DNA from: Evernia prunastri
Taxonomy: Eukaryota > Ascomycota > Lecanoromycetes > Lecanorales > Parmeliaceae
Direction of reading: 5' to 3'
Length of the DNA: 64,000 nt
Assembly: GCA_003184365.1 (NCBI GenBank)
Contig: NKYR01000102.1
Span: forward strand, 66,921-130,920
Shown here: piece by piece, positions 1 through 10,698 of the stretch
Layout: every line of letters starts with the position of its first letter
How positions within the stretch are numbered: position 1 is the stretch's first letter
Program-made: the position numbers and the translations under genes
The notes under the pieces: model-generated
Database searches by the model: none
Told to the model about the DNA's origin: nothing
What the model saw: only the letters and a program-made list of their open reading frames with translations

Positions 1-25
1 AGTAGATCAATAAAAAAATAAATTG

Positions 26-130
26 GGAATTACAATGATATTAACTGATAGAAATTTTAACACATCTTTTTTTGAAGCAGCAGGTGGTGGTGATCCTATT
101 TTATACCAACACCTTTTCTGATTCTTTGGT
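26..130 (+). CDS. cox1: cox1 internal exon (mitochondrial, partial)
   Basis: Read with TGA as Trp, this stretch encodes the conserved subunit 1 segment containing LTDRNFNTSFFEAAGGGDP and then YQHLFWFFG. Cytochrome c oxidase subunit 1 is the haem-copper catalytic subunit of respiratory complex IV in the mitochondrial inner membrane. The match stops at FFG, just before the HPE of the conserved FFGHPE motif whose His binds the metal centre, and this is a known insertion point for fungal cox1 group I introns. The upstream reading frame has a stop at 11-13 and loses similarity before about base 26, so another intron probably ends there. The rest of the gene is absent from this window. Confidence 0.9.
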
Positions 131-1069
131 CAACGATGGCCCGTAGATAAGGTAATTTGTCTATTGAAATGGACTATATGCTGGAACTCTGAAGATTCAT
201 TGATACATACTTTATATATAAGTGGTATAATAGTCACATTGTTAGTACTAAACCTATATCCCTATAAAGTTAAAATTTTATCAATGGCATGTTTATTGTT
301 TCTATGGAGACATGAGGCAACACAAGACGATCAGCAGGTAACAAAAAGATTTAATTTCTTAGTAGGAACCTCAGAGACTACACGTCCACTATCCTCTAAA
401 CAAGGTTTCGTTAATAATGATGAATCTTGAAATGAATGGTTGGCAGGACTTATTGATGGAGATGGATCTCTTCTACTCAGTACATCAGGATACCCTAGTT
501 GTGAAATAACTATGTCATTACAAGATGAACATGCATTGGCTATTATTAAACAAAAATTGGGTGGATCTATAAAATTAAGATCCGGAACAAAGGCTCTTAG
601 GTACAGATTACATAATAAAAAAGGTATGATAGAGTTAATTAAGAGAATTAATGGTAAAGTTAGACATACATCAAGAGTTAAGCAATTGGAATCTGTATGT
701 TCTAACCTAAATATCATAATTATATACCCTATAGCAATTACTAAAAACAATGGATGATTCTCTGGGTTTTTTGATGCAGATGGCACAATTACCTATTCTA
801 TAAAAAACAACCAACCTCAATTAACTATATCTGTAACTAACAAATTATTAGTTGATGTTATTGCATTCAAAGACGTTTTTGGAGGTAATGTATATTTTGA
901 TAAAGGTCAAAACGGTTACTATAAGTGATCTATACAATCAAGGGATGACATAGAACTTTTTAAAAGTTATCTTTTGATATACCCCTCTTATTCTAATAAA
1001 AAACAGAGGTTATTTTTAACAGATAAATATTATGAGTTAAAAGCCCTAAGAGNCATATATATAGGTTAA
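131..1069 (+). CDS. cox1 intron-encoded LAGLIDADG homing endonuclease
   Basis: The frame runs on from the cox1 exon (last codon GGT at 128-130) without a break if TGA at 428-430 and 755-757 is read as Trp, as in mould mitochondria. It carries two LAGLIDADG motifs: LAGLIDGDG at about 443-470 and SGFFDADGT at about 760-787, the signature of a monomeric double-motif homing endonuclease. Such enzymes cut intronless cox1 alleles to spread the intron and often act as maturases. In-frame fusion to the upstream exon is typical, with the N-terminal part removed by proteolysis. An N at 1053 interrupts the last codons; the TAA at 1067-1069 lies beyond that join, so the real C-terminus is unknown. Confidence 0.9.
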
Positions 1070-1307
1070 TAAAAAACAATATAATTTTTAAATTAGTTTT
1101 ATTAATTATTTTATTACTTTTAATTTATATAGGTGCAGTAGAAGCAAAAAACTTTTCATATTTTATCTAGGGTTTAGTCTTGTTATCTATTATACACTCT
1201 TCTATAAAAGCAAAAAATAGAGTTGAACATATCTTTACACTATCTTTAAATTTTTTACTTTTTTTTCATTTTGATATATAATAGGCCAATGCTTTAATAT
1301 AGAAATA
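1054..1307 (+). other. AT-rich mitochondrial intergenic sequence
   Basis: Very AT-rich sequence begins just after the N at 1053. No coding frame can be supported under the mould mitochondrial code, and I see no tRNA. From 1221 on it belongs to the sequence repeated again from 2729. Confidence 0.6.
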
Positions 1308-1433
1308 ATGTATTCATTTATGGGTTCATATATTTTATTAGGTTTTGATGATTTTGACCTTTCAGGTCATGTAGAATCAATATTAGGTTCGCATTTACAT
1401 AAAAAATGTATAGGGGATCTCGGAAGGGGGTAA
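1308..1433 (+). CDS. short mitochondrial ORF upstream of the unidentified ORF
   Basis: A 41-residue frame begins MYSFMGSYILLGFDDFDLSG and ends at TAA 1431-1433. It lies 31 bases upstream of the longer unidentified ORF. Identical sequence recurs at 2816-2941, and its 3' part recurs in the middle copy. The end of the frame runs through a locally GC-rich cluster (about 1411-1442) that stands out in the AT-rich surroundings. I do not recognise a family. It may be a leader peptide, the first part of the same gene separated by a frameshift, or chance. Confidence 0.3.
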   Translation: MYSFMGSYILLGFDDFDLSGHVESILGSHLHKKCIGDLGRG

Positions 1434-1464
1434 CGGAGGACCTAACTTCTCTCCTTGATTCTGT

Positions 1465-2067
1465 ATGGACATCACTGATTATGATTGGGAAAACATTAAT
1501 AACTTTGATGATCATCGAAAAACTCTTCAAAACCATCCTGCTTTACGTGATTATAAAGAATACATTCAGTTTGAAAACTTCAAATATAAGATGTCAAGTA
1601 TACAAATAGATATAAAAGAGTATAATGATAATCTTTTATACACAAAAGCAAATGAATTCTTATTTGAAAAACAGGAGATAACAAAATACTTAGAGGACGA
1701 GAAAAAACATAATAATATTTATTCCTGCAGCAGACGTGTTAATGTTACCCCTATAAAATACCTTAATACAATTCAAAATGATTTATATGAACTGTGTGTA
1801 GAATACAATATACTAAAAAAGGCCAAATTCTATTACGAAAATCAAGGTCTAAATTTAAGTAAAGATTATAAGGATGCTTTTGAGATTTGGCAAAAAAGGC
1901 AAATAGCTATATGACTTGGTGCCTATCATAAATTAAATATGAAATCATTGGGGTTTGATGCTTACATCCCAAATCGATATCAAAGTAGTACCGTTTATGA
2001 TGAAATAAGAGAGAACCTTTTATGTGCGGAGTTATACTTAATAAAAATAAAGGCTATCTATGATGGT
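1465..2067 (+). CDS. unidentified mitochondrial ORF, copy 1 (3' end cut by N)
   Basis: The frame starts MDITDYDWENINNFDDH and is open to the N at 2068 if TGA at 1912-1914 is read as Trp. The sequence downstream of that TGA (LGAYHKLNMKSLGFDAY) stays in frame, so the codon is sense and the gene is mitochondrial. The product is hydrophilic, rich in Lys, Asn, Tyr and Glu, has no obvious membrane segment, and I recognise no catalytic motif. The copy matches 2973-3575 base for base as far as I could compare by eye. Comparable orphan ORFs occur in fungal mtDNA and on linear mitochondrial plasmids; that origin is an inference. Confidence 0.55.
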
Positions 2068-2199
2068 NTTTATTAGGTTTTGATGATTTTGACCTTTCAG
2101 GTCATGTAGAATCAATATTAGGTTCGCATTTACATAAAAAATGTATAGGGGATCTCGGAAGGGGGTAACGGAGGACCTAACTTCTCTCCTTGATTCTGT

Positions 2200-2727
2200 A
2201 TGGACATCACTGATTATGATTGGGAAAACATTAATAACTTTGATGATCATCGAAAAACTCTTCAAAACCATCCTGCTTTACGTGATTATAAAGAATACAT
2301 TCAGTCTGAAAACTTCAAATATAAGATGTCAAGTATACAAATAGATATAAAAGAGTATAATGATAATCTTTTATACACAAAAGCAAATGAATTCTTATTT
2401 GAAAAACAGGAGATAACAAAATACTTAGAGGACGAGAAAAACATAATAATATTTATTCCTGCAGCAGACGTGTTAATGTTACCCCTATAAAATACCTTAA
2501 TACAATTCAAAATGATTTATATGAACTGTGTGTAGAATACAATATACTAAAAAAGGCCAAATTCTATTACGAAAATCAAGGTCTAAATTTAAGTAAAGAT
2601 TATAAGGATGCTTTTGAGATTTGGCAAAAAAGGCAAATAGCTATATGACTTGGTGCCTATCATAAATTAAATATGAAATCATTGGGGTTTGATGCTTACA
2701 TCCCAAATCGATATCAAAGTAGTACCG
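2200..2727 (+). pseudogene. unidentified mitochondrial ORF, copy 2 (frameshifted, partial)
   Basis: This copy differs from the other two by a C for T at 2306 and by five instead of six A in the run at 2437-2441. The missing A shifts the frame, so the standard reading ends at about 2490, although matching downstream sequence continues to the N at 2728. The copy begins inside the upstream small ORF (2069 corresponds to 1334). A homopolymer length difference is a common sequencing or assembly error, so it may not be a genuine pseudogene. Confidence 0.5.
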
Positions 2728-2972
2728 NAGTTGAACATATCTTTACACTATCTTTAAATTTTTTACTTTTTTTTCATTTTGATATATAATAGGCCAATGC
2801 TTTAATATAGAAATAATGTATTCATTTATGGGTTCATATATTTTATTAGGTTTTGATGATTTTGACCTTTCAGGTCATGTAGAATCAATATTAGGTTCGC
2901 ATTTACATAAAAAATGTATAGGGGATCTCGGAAGGGGGTAACGGAGGACCTAACTTCTCTCCTTGATTCTGT

Positions 2973-3875
2973 ATGGACATCACTGATTATGATTGGGAAA
3001 ACATTAATAACTTTGATGATCATCGAAAAACTCTTCAAAACCATCCTGCTTTACGTGATTATAAAGAATACATTCAGTTTGAAAACTTCAAATATAAGAT
3101 GTCAAGTATACAAATAGATATAAAAGAGTATAATGATAATCTTTTATACACAAAAGCAAATGAATTCTTATTTGAAAAACAGGAGATAACAAAATACTTA
3201 GAGGACGAGAAAAAACATAATAATATTTATTCCTGCAGCAGACGTGTTAATGTTACCCCTATAAAATACCTTAATACAATTCAAAATGATTTATATGAAC
3301 TGTGTGTAGAATACAATATACTAAAAAAGGCCAAATTCTATTACGAAAATCAAGGTCTAAATTTAAGTAAAGATTATAAGGATGCTTTTGAGATTTGGCA
3401 AAAAAGGCAAATAGCTATATGACTTGGTGCCTATCATAAATTAAATATGAAATCATTGGGGTTTGATGCTTACATCCCAAATCGATATCAAAGTAGTACC
3501 GTTTATGATGAAATAAGAGAGAACCTTTTATGTGCGGAGTTATACTTAATAAAAATAAAGGCTATCTATGATGGTTTAAGCGTAAAAAAATTTAACTACT
3601 TTAAATTAGATAACTCTGAGTTTGATAGTTGTGTACTTACGATTTTTAAATCTCATTTTGAAAAATACAAGGAATGTCATAATTTTCTAAATGAAAAGGC
3701 TATAGAAAGCTTTGATGTGCATCGTATGCCTAAGTCTGCTATAGAATTTTGGTATAAAGAAGTGGTTATTCCACATAAGGAATATTTTAAGCAATATGAT
3801 AATAAATATCATGATGGAAAAGTTGGACTAGGATTAGCTGAAAAGTTTTCTAAAAAAATTTTTGACTTAACTAAT
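2973..3875 (+). CDS. unidentified mitochondrial ORF, copy 3 (longest copy)
   Basis: This is the most complete copy, with 301 codons from MDITDYDW to the N at 3876 and no stop reached. It has one in-frame TGA, at 3420-3422, read as Trp. Its extra C-terminal part includes segments such as LSVKKFNYFKLDNSEFD and SAIEFWYKEVVIPHKEY. The protein is hydrophilic and charged with no visible signal, helix-turn-helix or nuclease motif. The frame meets GC-rich nuclear DNA at the N, so the true C-terminus is missing. It is not a LAGLIDADG or GIY-YIG endonuclease by eye, nor a recognisable plasmid DNA or RNA polymerase. Function unknown. Confidence 0.6.
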
Positions 3876-3876
3876 N
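3876..3876. other. assembly join between mitochondrial and nuclear sequence
   Basis: A single N separates AT-rich sequence that uses TGA as Trp from a GC-rich (TCC)n microsatellite and nuclear exons with GT-AG introns. The composition change is immediate. It is most simply a scaffolding error. Confidence 0.85.
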
Positions 3877-4497
3877 TCCTCCTCCTCCTCCTCCTCCTCC
3901 TCCACCACCGCCGCCGCCCTCTCACCGTCACTCCTGCCCGGCGAAAAGCACACAACCGCCTTGGCGGGACCGTACTTGCGCCCCCGGCTACGCGCGCGCT
4001 CCGCAAACGGCTTAGTCAGGGATGCTTAGATAGATAGGATAGAGGACCGAAAAAGGCTCCAATCATAACACCACATACCTGTGCGCATTCCAAAAAGCAA
4101 CCACCCTCCGCATCGCACCCACGCAGCAGCAGATCCACCGCGCCGTACTGGCCATAAATTGCGCGCTGCGGGAAAAACGCACCGAATCAGCCGACAGAGG
4201 GCCCCATTACAAATAATGCCAAGTCGCGCTCAGAGAGCATGCACGTAATCATCAGCGTAAACCTAGACATACCAAAGTATCATCCACCCCTCGCTCGCAG
4301 CCCAAGGTCACCCTGTAGACATCTTCCGGCCCGACGCCGCTGAGGCAGAACGTGTGGCTCCGGGGCGGCGTCTTGCGGGCGCGCTCGCAGAGTGCGGTGG
4401 CGCGGGTTTTGGCGCTCGTGAGCCATTCGGCCTTGAGCGGGTCGTCGCGGGGCGGGGGTTGGAGGGGGGATGTTCTTGGTTGGGTGGGTGGTCGGGA
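3877..4497 (-). CDS. hypothetical protein, 3' part cut by assembly join
   Basis: Three spliced minus-strand exons can be read. One ends at 4274 and encodes ..KAEWLTSAKTRATALCERA and then SGVGPEDVYRVTLGCERG. One at 4165-4079 begins RAIYGQYGAVDLLLRGCDAE. One starting at 4010 begins PFAERARSRGRKYGPAKA and runs into a poly-Glu tract encoded by the (TCC)n repeat at 3877-3902, where the scaffold breaks. Introns start GTATGT (4273 and 4078) and end CAG or AAG, all in phase 0. The 5' limit is uncertain: the frame is closed above about 4497, and an open frame at 4540-4687 could hold an upstream exon. I recognise no domain. Confidence 0.5.
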
Positions 4498-4954
4498 TTA
4501 GTGGGGGTGAGATTCTTGACTTGTGGGAAAGTTTGCTGATGGTGGGTTTTGAGTTGCGTTGTGGATTACAGCCGAGGTTGCATGCTGAGAGGGAAGGTGT
4601 TGATGCATCGTACGGCGATAGGCAGTGTTGAAGCGCTTCTGTTGCATGAATGGCTGGCTTCATCGCGTCGAAAACGTGTTGACACATCGCCGCTTAAGTA
4701 GCTCACTCGGGTGTTGAGCTAACAGATCTCACCAGTGTTCATAATTTTCTTCTTCGATTACTAAAAGCTAGGAGTCAGGCAAGACGAGCTTGCGCATCCG
4801 ATTAGCTTTCTACGAGATACGACGCTCGTCGTCCTGTCGAATGAGTAGGGAAATCAACCAAAATGAGGAGACTCAAAGCCTTCGCGCAGCGCCAGCGAAA
4901 GCGCAACTCTATCGTAGCAAAGGAGTGGAGACACCTACCACCCTCCCCATCTTC

Positions 4955-7232
4955 CTATCCACCACCACACCCGTACAACCTGACATACTCCTCCCTCAAC
5001 CCCTTGAAATCCTCCGGCCTCGCCGGCGCCGAGAAGTTCCTCCACCACGCCTTGCGATGACTCTTCAAGCCCACCTCGGCCAACAACCTATCGGTGTACC
5101 CCGCCTGCTCGAACGCCATCCAGTTCCCCTTTTCGCCATTACTCAGGTACCGACGGCGGCACCACGCCACGAAATCTGCGATGTGTGTTTTCCTTTCGTG
5201 CCGGGGAGGAAGCGTAAGGCGGTCGTCGAGGTAAGCTGTTGCCCAGATCGCTTGGACTTCTGCAAGGCGGAAGTAGTTTGGGACCATGACGTGGCCGACG
5301 AAGGCGATGGAAGGGTCGTTGAGAGGGGCGATGGAGTTGTAGAGGCGGTAGGGTGTAGTGTGGGGGCTTTTGTGATAGTGAGGTGGAGGGTCGGCGAGCA
5401 TGGGGAAGCGAGTAAGGACTTTTGCGTCGGCTTCTTGCTCCAGCTGTGCCCACTCTTTCTCGGTTGTAGCTGTCGGGCTGTGTGAGAGGGGGTGGGGAAG
5501 TCCGAGTTGGGCGAGGAGATCTTCGGAGAAGAATGTGAGAGTGGATGACCAGCCGGTACCACATAATAGGACATCGGTAGGGACCGCTTCACCATTTTCT
5601 AGGTGTACGTGATGGTTGGAGAGGGAGAGAATGTCTGAATGGTGGATGCGGACGTGAGGTCGGATCGTGTCCCAGAAATCAGGAAGATTGATGAGAATAC
5701 CGGCGCCGTTTTGCCAGAAGACGCTGTAGATCGTCAGCCAGTTGTTCGGAACGATTGGAAGTGGGGAAACTAGAGGCATTATGACATGATCAAGGCCTCA
5801 ACTTGAGCCCAAAGATCAAGAAATAAACATTTTTTTAAAAGAAACAAAGACTGAAGTCTTACGGTGTATGATGCTCCAGCTTTTCGAATCCTTCCAACGC
5901 CTCTTTACCTTCAACTTTCACCTCCTTACGAACTTCCTTGTCGATTGCAGTCCATAATTCCTGAACGAGCGACCTTCCCAGCCTTGTCCCATGCAAGAAC
6001 TTCGTCCACCAATTATCAGCAAAGAAGGTTGGAGTCAACGTGGCAGCCATCTTTGTAGACGCGATTTCATGGGCATTTCTGTAGGAACCGCGGCTGTTGA
6101 CGTTTGACGTTACAGAACTAAAGAACCCCGGACCTGTCCCGGATGCTCTTATGATCCACGAGACAGACTTGCCCGCTTTTACTGACGTGTAAACCATATC
6201 GGTTGCGGATTTGGCTCCCCCAAGCACAGTGACATCTTTTACTCCCGAAGAAGAGAGGACCGAGGACTGTCCGAAGTCCTGTTGATGTAAGATTGTTCCA
6301 TTGAAGACGTCTTTACCGGGGTAATTAGGGAGGTTTGGCGCCGATGTAAGGCCACTTGCCACAATCACTTTTGCCGTACAAAGTCTTTTTGGCGCCCTTG
6401 CTGAATCACTGCCAGAGATGATCCATTTCCGTTCAAGCTTCCTAATAGAGTCTACTTTGAAATTGAAAAGTATCCGGTCGCGCAGACTTCGACCGGCAAA
6501 GCAATGATGGTCGATGTAATTTTCAAGGTATTGAGTGGTGTGCTTGGACTTGAAGAACTCGAAATAAGTGTCTTCCTCAGGAGGACGATCCATTTGCATG
6601 TCTGAGAATTCGGCCAATCCGACTGTCGTTTGGGTCCAGAAATATTCATACGATCTCCCTAAACAGTGGGTTCATACATCGTGCTTGACGGTCTGAGAGA
6701 GCCTTACTAGAATTCCAAACGCCGCCGGGACCATCATCTTTTTCTAATACAGCTACTCGGCTCCGAGGGTGGATGTCCAGGTAGAATTTGGCTGCAGCGA
6801 TGCCAGAGGTACCTAGTATATGCCCGAGTGAGCTCCATAGAAAGATCGAAGGGCTCAGAGTGGACTGCCGTAAGAATGGGTTCGGAAAGGCCTACCTGCT
6901 CCAACTATCACCAAGTCGAATTCTTCAGCGTCGAGCTTGGTCGATGAAGTAGAAAACAGAGATGATGCATTTGGTCCAAGTCGGAATTGAGAATTGGTAT
7001 CAGTAGGTCTAGCTGTCAAGCCCCAAAAGCCATGATGTCGATTTCGAGATGATAGTAACTTGCTCGGTCCTTTCTCAGAAGAACTATTGTCTGAGAAGGC
7101 AGCGTGTCTTGAGGCCGGGGACAAAGCCTGACAGCAGCGCCGGTTTCGGCCAAGAGTGCAGCAGAGACTGCTTCTGAACTGTGGAGCTCTCCATAAGCAC
7201 GCTACAAACATGAGAAAACAAGAGGCGGCCAA
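4955..7232 (-). CDS. flavin-containing monooxygenase (FMO-like), 4 exons
   Basis: Exons at 7232-6896, 6812-6708, 6658-5863 and 5723-4955 join in phase to 668 residues. The FAD Rossmann motif VIVGAGTSGIAAA is split by intron 1 (about residue 110) and is followed by the typical GGVW. A second nucleotide site, LGGAKSATD, near residue 295 would bind NADPH, and LLCGTGW resembles the FATGY-type motif later in the family. Enzymes of this group oxygenate N, S or carbonyl substrates; the substrate is unknown. Intron 3 (5862-5724) is placed by phase and by the CTGAC branch site before CTACAG; the ATG at 5779 is inside it. About 100 residues before the FAD motif look non-conserved, so the true start may be downstream or on another exon. 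Confidence 0.85.
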
Positions 7233-8195
7233 GGGTTGGAAGCCTGAGAAGCTGAAGAGATACTATGTGTCATCCAGAATGTTACGTCGCCAATTTCCTG
7301 ATCCTCAATTCAATCTTTTGCAGCCAGCCGGTAGAATATAAGTAGCTGCCTGCGCTGGTGGCACAACAGACGCGCGGGACGCGGAAGCACGTTGCGGCAC
7401 AGCGTCTTCTTGCCAAGCCAGAGGCCCAGAGCTGAGACTCAAGATATTTTTGGGCAGTCTAGCTTTTTTGTCAAGCAAAAGCCGAATAGTAACGTCCACA
7501 GCTGACGGGTATGTTGAACAGATCTGTAGTGCATCGACCGATAAGCTCATCCGGGTATCCTATAGTAGCAACGCAGTAGAGTTCTGAGAGGAATTCAACC
7601 TTTATAATCCAGGAGCACCTACCAGCCGACGCAATAGGGGCCTGTGGTGGCTCGCTTCCAGATTTGCAAACCACAAGGGACTCAGGATTGCCAGCCCTGA
7701 AGAGACCGATCGGAAAAGATGGCAAGAAAATGTGCGCTCAGTAGACGCACGTCTAGGTGTAACAAAAAATTCGAGGTTCGAGGCTTCAAGGCTAGGACTT
7801 TGTGGGGGTCAGGGAAGGCGCGATTGACTCGTAGGTGCAAGAACCTCGATCTTCGAAACACAATTGTAGATTAAGCCCAAAGATACGGTATGGTAAATAT
7901 TGCTAATACTGTGACATAGTAAAGTGGCGGGAAGAAACAAAGTCTTTGTCGAGAAATATGTGGGAAGCCAGATCAGATACGAAGAGGTAAATTGGCAGGG
8001 ATTCCAAATCAAAATATGAACAGGTCCACTTTCTACAGCCCAGCTGAAGCTGTAGTCCGACTGCTGGAGGGACCCTGTCTGTTGCCAAAAGTGACTAGTT
8101 CTGTAGTGCTACGTCCTCGAGAACGGAAGTAGATTTGGACCGTGATCGATTACATCCTGTTCAGAAGTCTGCATCAGCCATTAAATACTAGTATT
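7233..8195. other. intergenic, no supported gene
   Basis: This is the presumed promoter of the monooxygenase and the 3' flank of the F-box gene. Short open frames on both strands show no similarity I recognise and no consistent coding pattern. Confidence 0.5.
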
Positions 8196-9620
8196 CTACG
8201 CTCTCTGCGGACATTTAGCGCACCATTGACCGAATGACCTCATTCCTTTGGAAGACTTTCCAAACGGCGTTGACTGATATTCAGCGCTCCAGCCCCACTG
8301 AAAATCAATGCCAATATTTTGGAACAACGGAACAAGTGCTTGCATATCAGCAGAATAGTACACGCCCTCCGTGGCAATCTCCGATTTTGTTTGACACCAC
8401 CACACCACACGCCTCAAGGCTGGTAAACAGGTGGCTTTGTTTGCCGCAAGGCTCTGATATAGGAGGATTCGCATTTCCATATCGACCGCCATGTTCACAC
8501 CATCGTTCGTGCAGTGTTGAAGTTGCAACTCTTCCAATTGCCGCGGTAGACGTTGTAGAGCTCTCTGCGTAGTTATGCCATCGTAGGCGCCGAGAAGATG
8601 CGCTGGAATGGCCATTCGCTTCATTGCGACATAATCAGCGAGGCTGCTAATTGGTATTGTGTCCTCAAGTTGTGTACCGTCCCTACAAGCTATGATCAGC
8701 TCCTCCATGTGACCTCTATGAGGCTCCAAAGCCTGGCTAAGTGTGTCATATGGCAGCTCATCATCACCATCGTTGAAGCCGGGCTGCCGGCTACACTCGA
8801 GGACCAAACGCCTGAGGGCGCAGATGGAGAGCAGAATCTCAATCAAAGCGGCAGAGGTGAGGGCACTGCAGCAGATGATCTGTAGATCGCTAATGGAAGA
8901 GCTTCGATGGCCAAGTTCCGGGAAAGCGACGAGCGGGAAGTAATCTGAGTGGGGATGTAGTCCTTCGATCCTGAGCACTCGGAGGGATGGAATGATCAGG
9001 CAATTACTAAGGGTCCTGTATTTCGCTAATTGCACATTTCGCTCAAGGTCATCTATGTCGATATCGCCCGGTAGGTGGTAGATGGCCCCGAAGTCCAAGT
9101 GTAATGACCTGAGCGTCGGCATACCGGGAAGTTCTATGAACATTGGCGGAGGGTTGAGATGAAGGTCTCGGAGGGACGGCAGCAGCTGCAGCAATGGAAG
9201 CTGAAGGTTCAGAGAAGGATAACAGCCTGCCTGTTCCTTCCAAGCCTGTCCTTTGAACACGCCATCGCAGTGGCCAGCTTTTAGCCAAAGCACTTGTGAG
9301 TATCTACAGAGGGATGGATATTTCGATAAAGTGTTTACCAACGAGGAGAAACGGGAGACACGAGAACCTCCATGTTCGCTTTTGAGTGTTCCTAAGTCCG
9401 GTATTCGTTCATCGCAGTCGATGGTCATCGCAATGGTAGAATACAGGTGTGGCTCAACAAGATCTTGAAAAAGGCGGGAGACTCGACAAAGTGAAGCGAG
9501 CCAATTGCTATTTTGGGGAAGAAAAGAGACGATTTGCATTAGGACCTCATTCGGGAGATTAGTGAGACATGTTGCTCCCGGCGGCCCAGTGGTTTTGCTC
9601 ATCGCGTTCCTCGGAGACAA
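8196..9620 (-). CDS. F-box protein with degenerate LRR-like region
   Basis: A single exon encodes 474 residues. Residues about 18-62 form an F-box (CLTNLPNEVLMQIVSFLP, followed by LASLCRVSRLFQDLVEPHLY), the module that binds Skp1 in SCF ubiquitin ligases. The rest shows loosely repeated Leu-rich segments such as LPSLRDLHLNPPPM and LRRLVLEC that would present substrates. It is paralogous to the protein at 20446-22179: both share the pattern ALEPH..(M/L)E(E/Q)L, then LP.(Q/R)L(E/Q)ELQLQ, then a C-terminal LP.L.RV..W. block. ATG at 9602 (MSKTTG) is an alternative start. The substrate is unknown; fungal genomes hold many divergent members. Confidence 0.8.
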   Translation of the reverse strand: MSPRNAMSKTTGPPGATCLTNLPNEVLMQIVSFLPQNSNWLASLCRVSRLFQDLVEPHLYSTIAMTIDCDERIPDLGTLKSEHGGSRVSRFSSLVNTLSKYPSLCRYSQVLWLKAGHCDGVFKGQAWKEQAGCYPSLNLQLPLLQLLPSLRDLHLNPPPMFIELPGMPTLRSLHLDFGAIYHLPGDIDIDDLERNVQLAKYRTLSNCLIIPSLRVLRIEGLHPHSDYFPLVAFPELGHRSSSISDLQIICCSALTSAALIEILLSICALRRLVLECSRQPGFNDGDDELPYDTLSQALEPHRGHMEELIIACRDGTQLEDTIPISSLADYVAMKRMAIPAHLLGAYDGITTQRALQRLPRQLEELQLQHCTNDGVNMAVDMEMRILLYQSLAANKATCLPALRRVVWWCQTKSEIATEGVYYSADMQALVPLFQNIGIDFQWGWSAEYQSTPFGKSSKGMRSFGQWCAKCPQRA

Positions 9621-10698
9621 AGCTTGAAAGGCGATATCTTGTAAGGTTATAAAGCTGTGATCTGCTGGGGTGAATTATCTGCTTTTAATGACGATGGAGG
9701 ACGAGGATGAAGAGGATGACGAGGTTGATAGATATGTTTATAGGCTTTTCAAAAGACTGCGGCACCCGTAATCGCCGGCAAGTCTACGAATGGCCGGATC
9801 TACAACAGCTGTCCATAGATGAAGTCATCGCTTATGAACCTCCAATCGTCGGGTATCGTCGGACAGCGTCGGTACCCGGATGATCTCTTGTGGCGCGCAT
9901 TTGTGACCGAAACAAAACCTTTGGACTGTGAGCTTTGGAGTACAGGTACCTCACTGTCATCCTCATCTTTCGATTGTATCTTTCACATCTACACAGCCAT
10001 CTTTTGTATACGCCACTCTTTTAGCTCTCACCTATTCTTCACCGCCGAGATCAGAAGACTTGATATCCCACACATCTATATGCATACGTCAAAGATAAGG
10101 CCGAGTTTTTCGTTGCTTCTTGTGGGGTGGGGAAACACAATGAAACCTCTGTATGTGCGAAAACCTCATCAACGTGAATAGGGACTCAACGGCACCAGAC
10201 GGGGTCACAGAGTACGTGATCATGAGATTAGTGACCGCGAGACTTAGTGACAGAGATGAATATTTGCAGGTAAATGAACTATTAGCAATGGCAGTAATCT
10301 GAATGACAGTAGCACGGAGAATAGCGATAGACAGAAGGGGTACTGAAGAAGCTAGAAAGCGGTCGAGAAGGTTCCATGATCAAGATCGTAGGAAATTACA
10401 TGTTATTGTTAGCTGTCTACCATGAGAGAGTGATGCGACACGTTGAAGAGGTATACATCGCGTAGACTAATGTGCTATCCAGAGGAGAGACACATCGTCC
10501 ATGGTGAAAGAGAACCTACCTACCTTAGGTACTGTACTTTAGGTAGGAAATACTAGCGCGCCTTGGCACCGGGCTCCGGGGCGAGTGTTGGCTCCTTACA
10601 TTTCCTCATTACCCTGTTCACCTGGGAGCTTGATTGAATCTGCCAATGTTCTACTGTCGACTTGTATGCCGATCTCTCTTGCATAGGAAGTGTGACCC
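9621..10698. other. intergenic region with TACCT/AGGTA palindromic motif
   Basis: No gene can be supported here; the region separates divergently transcribed genes. At 10513-10549 CCTACCT is followed by AGGTAGG in inverted orientation, and TACCTA repeats of this kind recur in other intergenic regions of the window. A 120-codon frame at 9819-10181 lacks any recognisable feature. Confidence 0.5.

Larger units (their letters stand above)
1221..3875 (+). repeat. triplicated mitochondrial block joined by single Ns
   Basis: Bases 1221-2067 recur at 2729-3575 (offset 1508). Bases 1334-1993 recur at 2069-2727 with one substitution and one deleted A. Each copy ends exactly at an N (2068, 2728, 3876). 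This fits overlapping contigs of one locus placed end to end by a scaffolder better than it fits real tandem repeats. Confidence 0.85.

Noticed and set aside
1..3875. Recent nuclear insertion of mitochondrial DNA (NUMT)
   Set aside because: Single-N joins at every boundary and duplicated contig ends favour mis-scaffolding; a NUMT would not need them.
4790..5485. 231-codon + strand frame
   Set aside because: It is a shadow of the last exon of the flavin monooxygenase on the other strand, which carries the recognisable protein.
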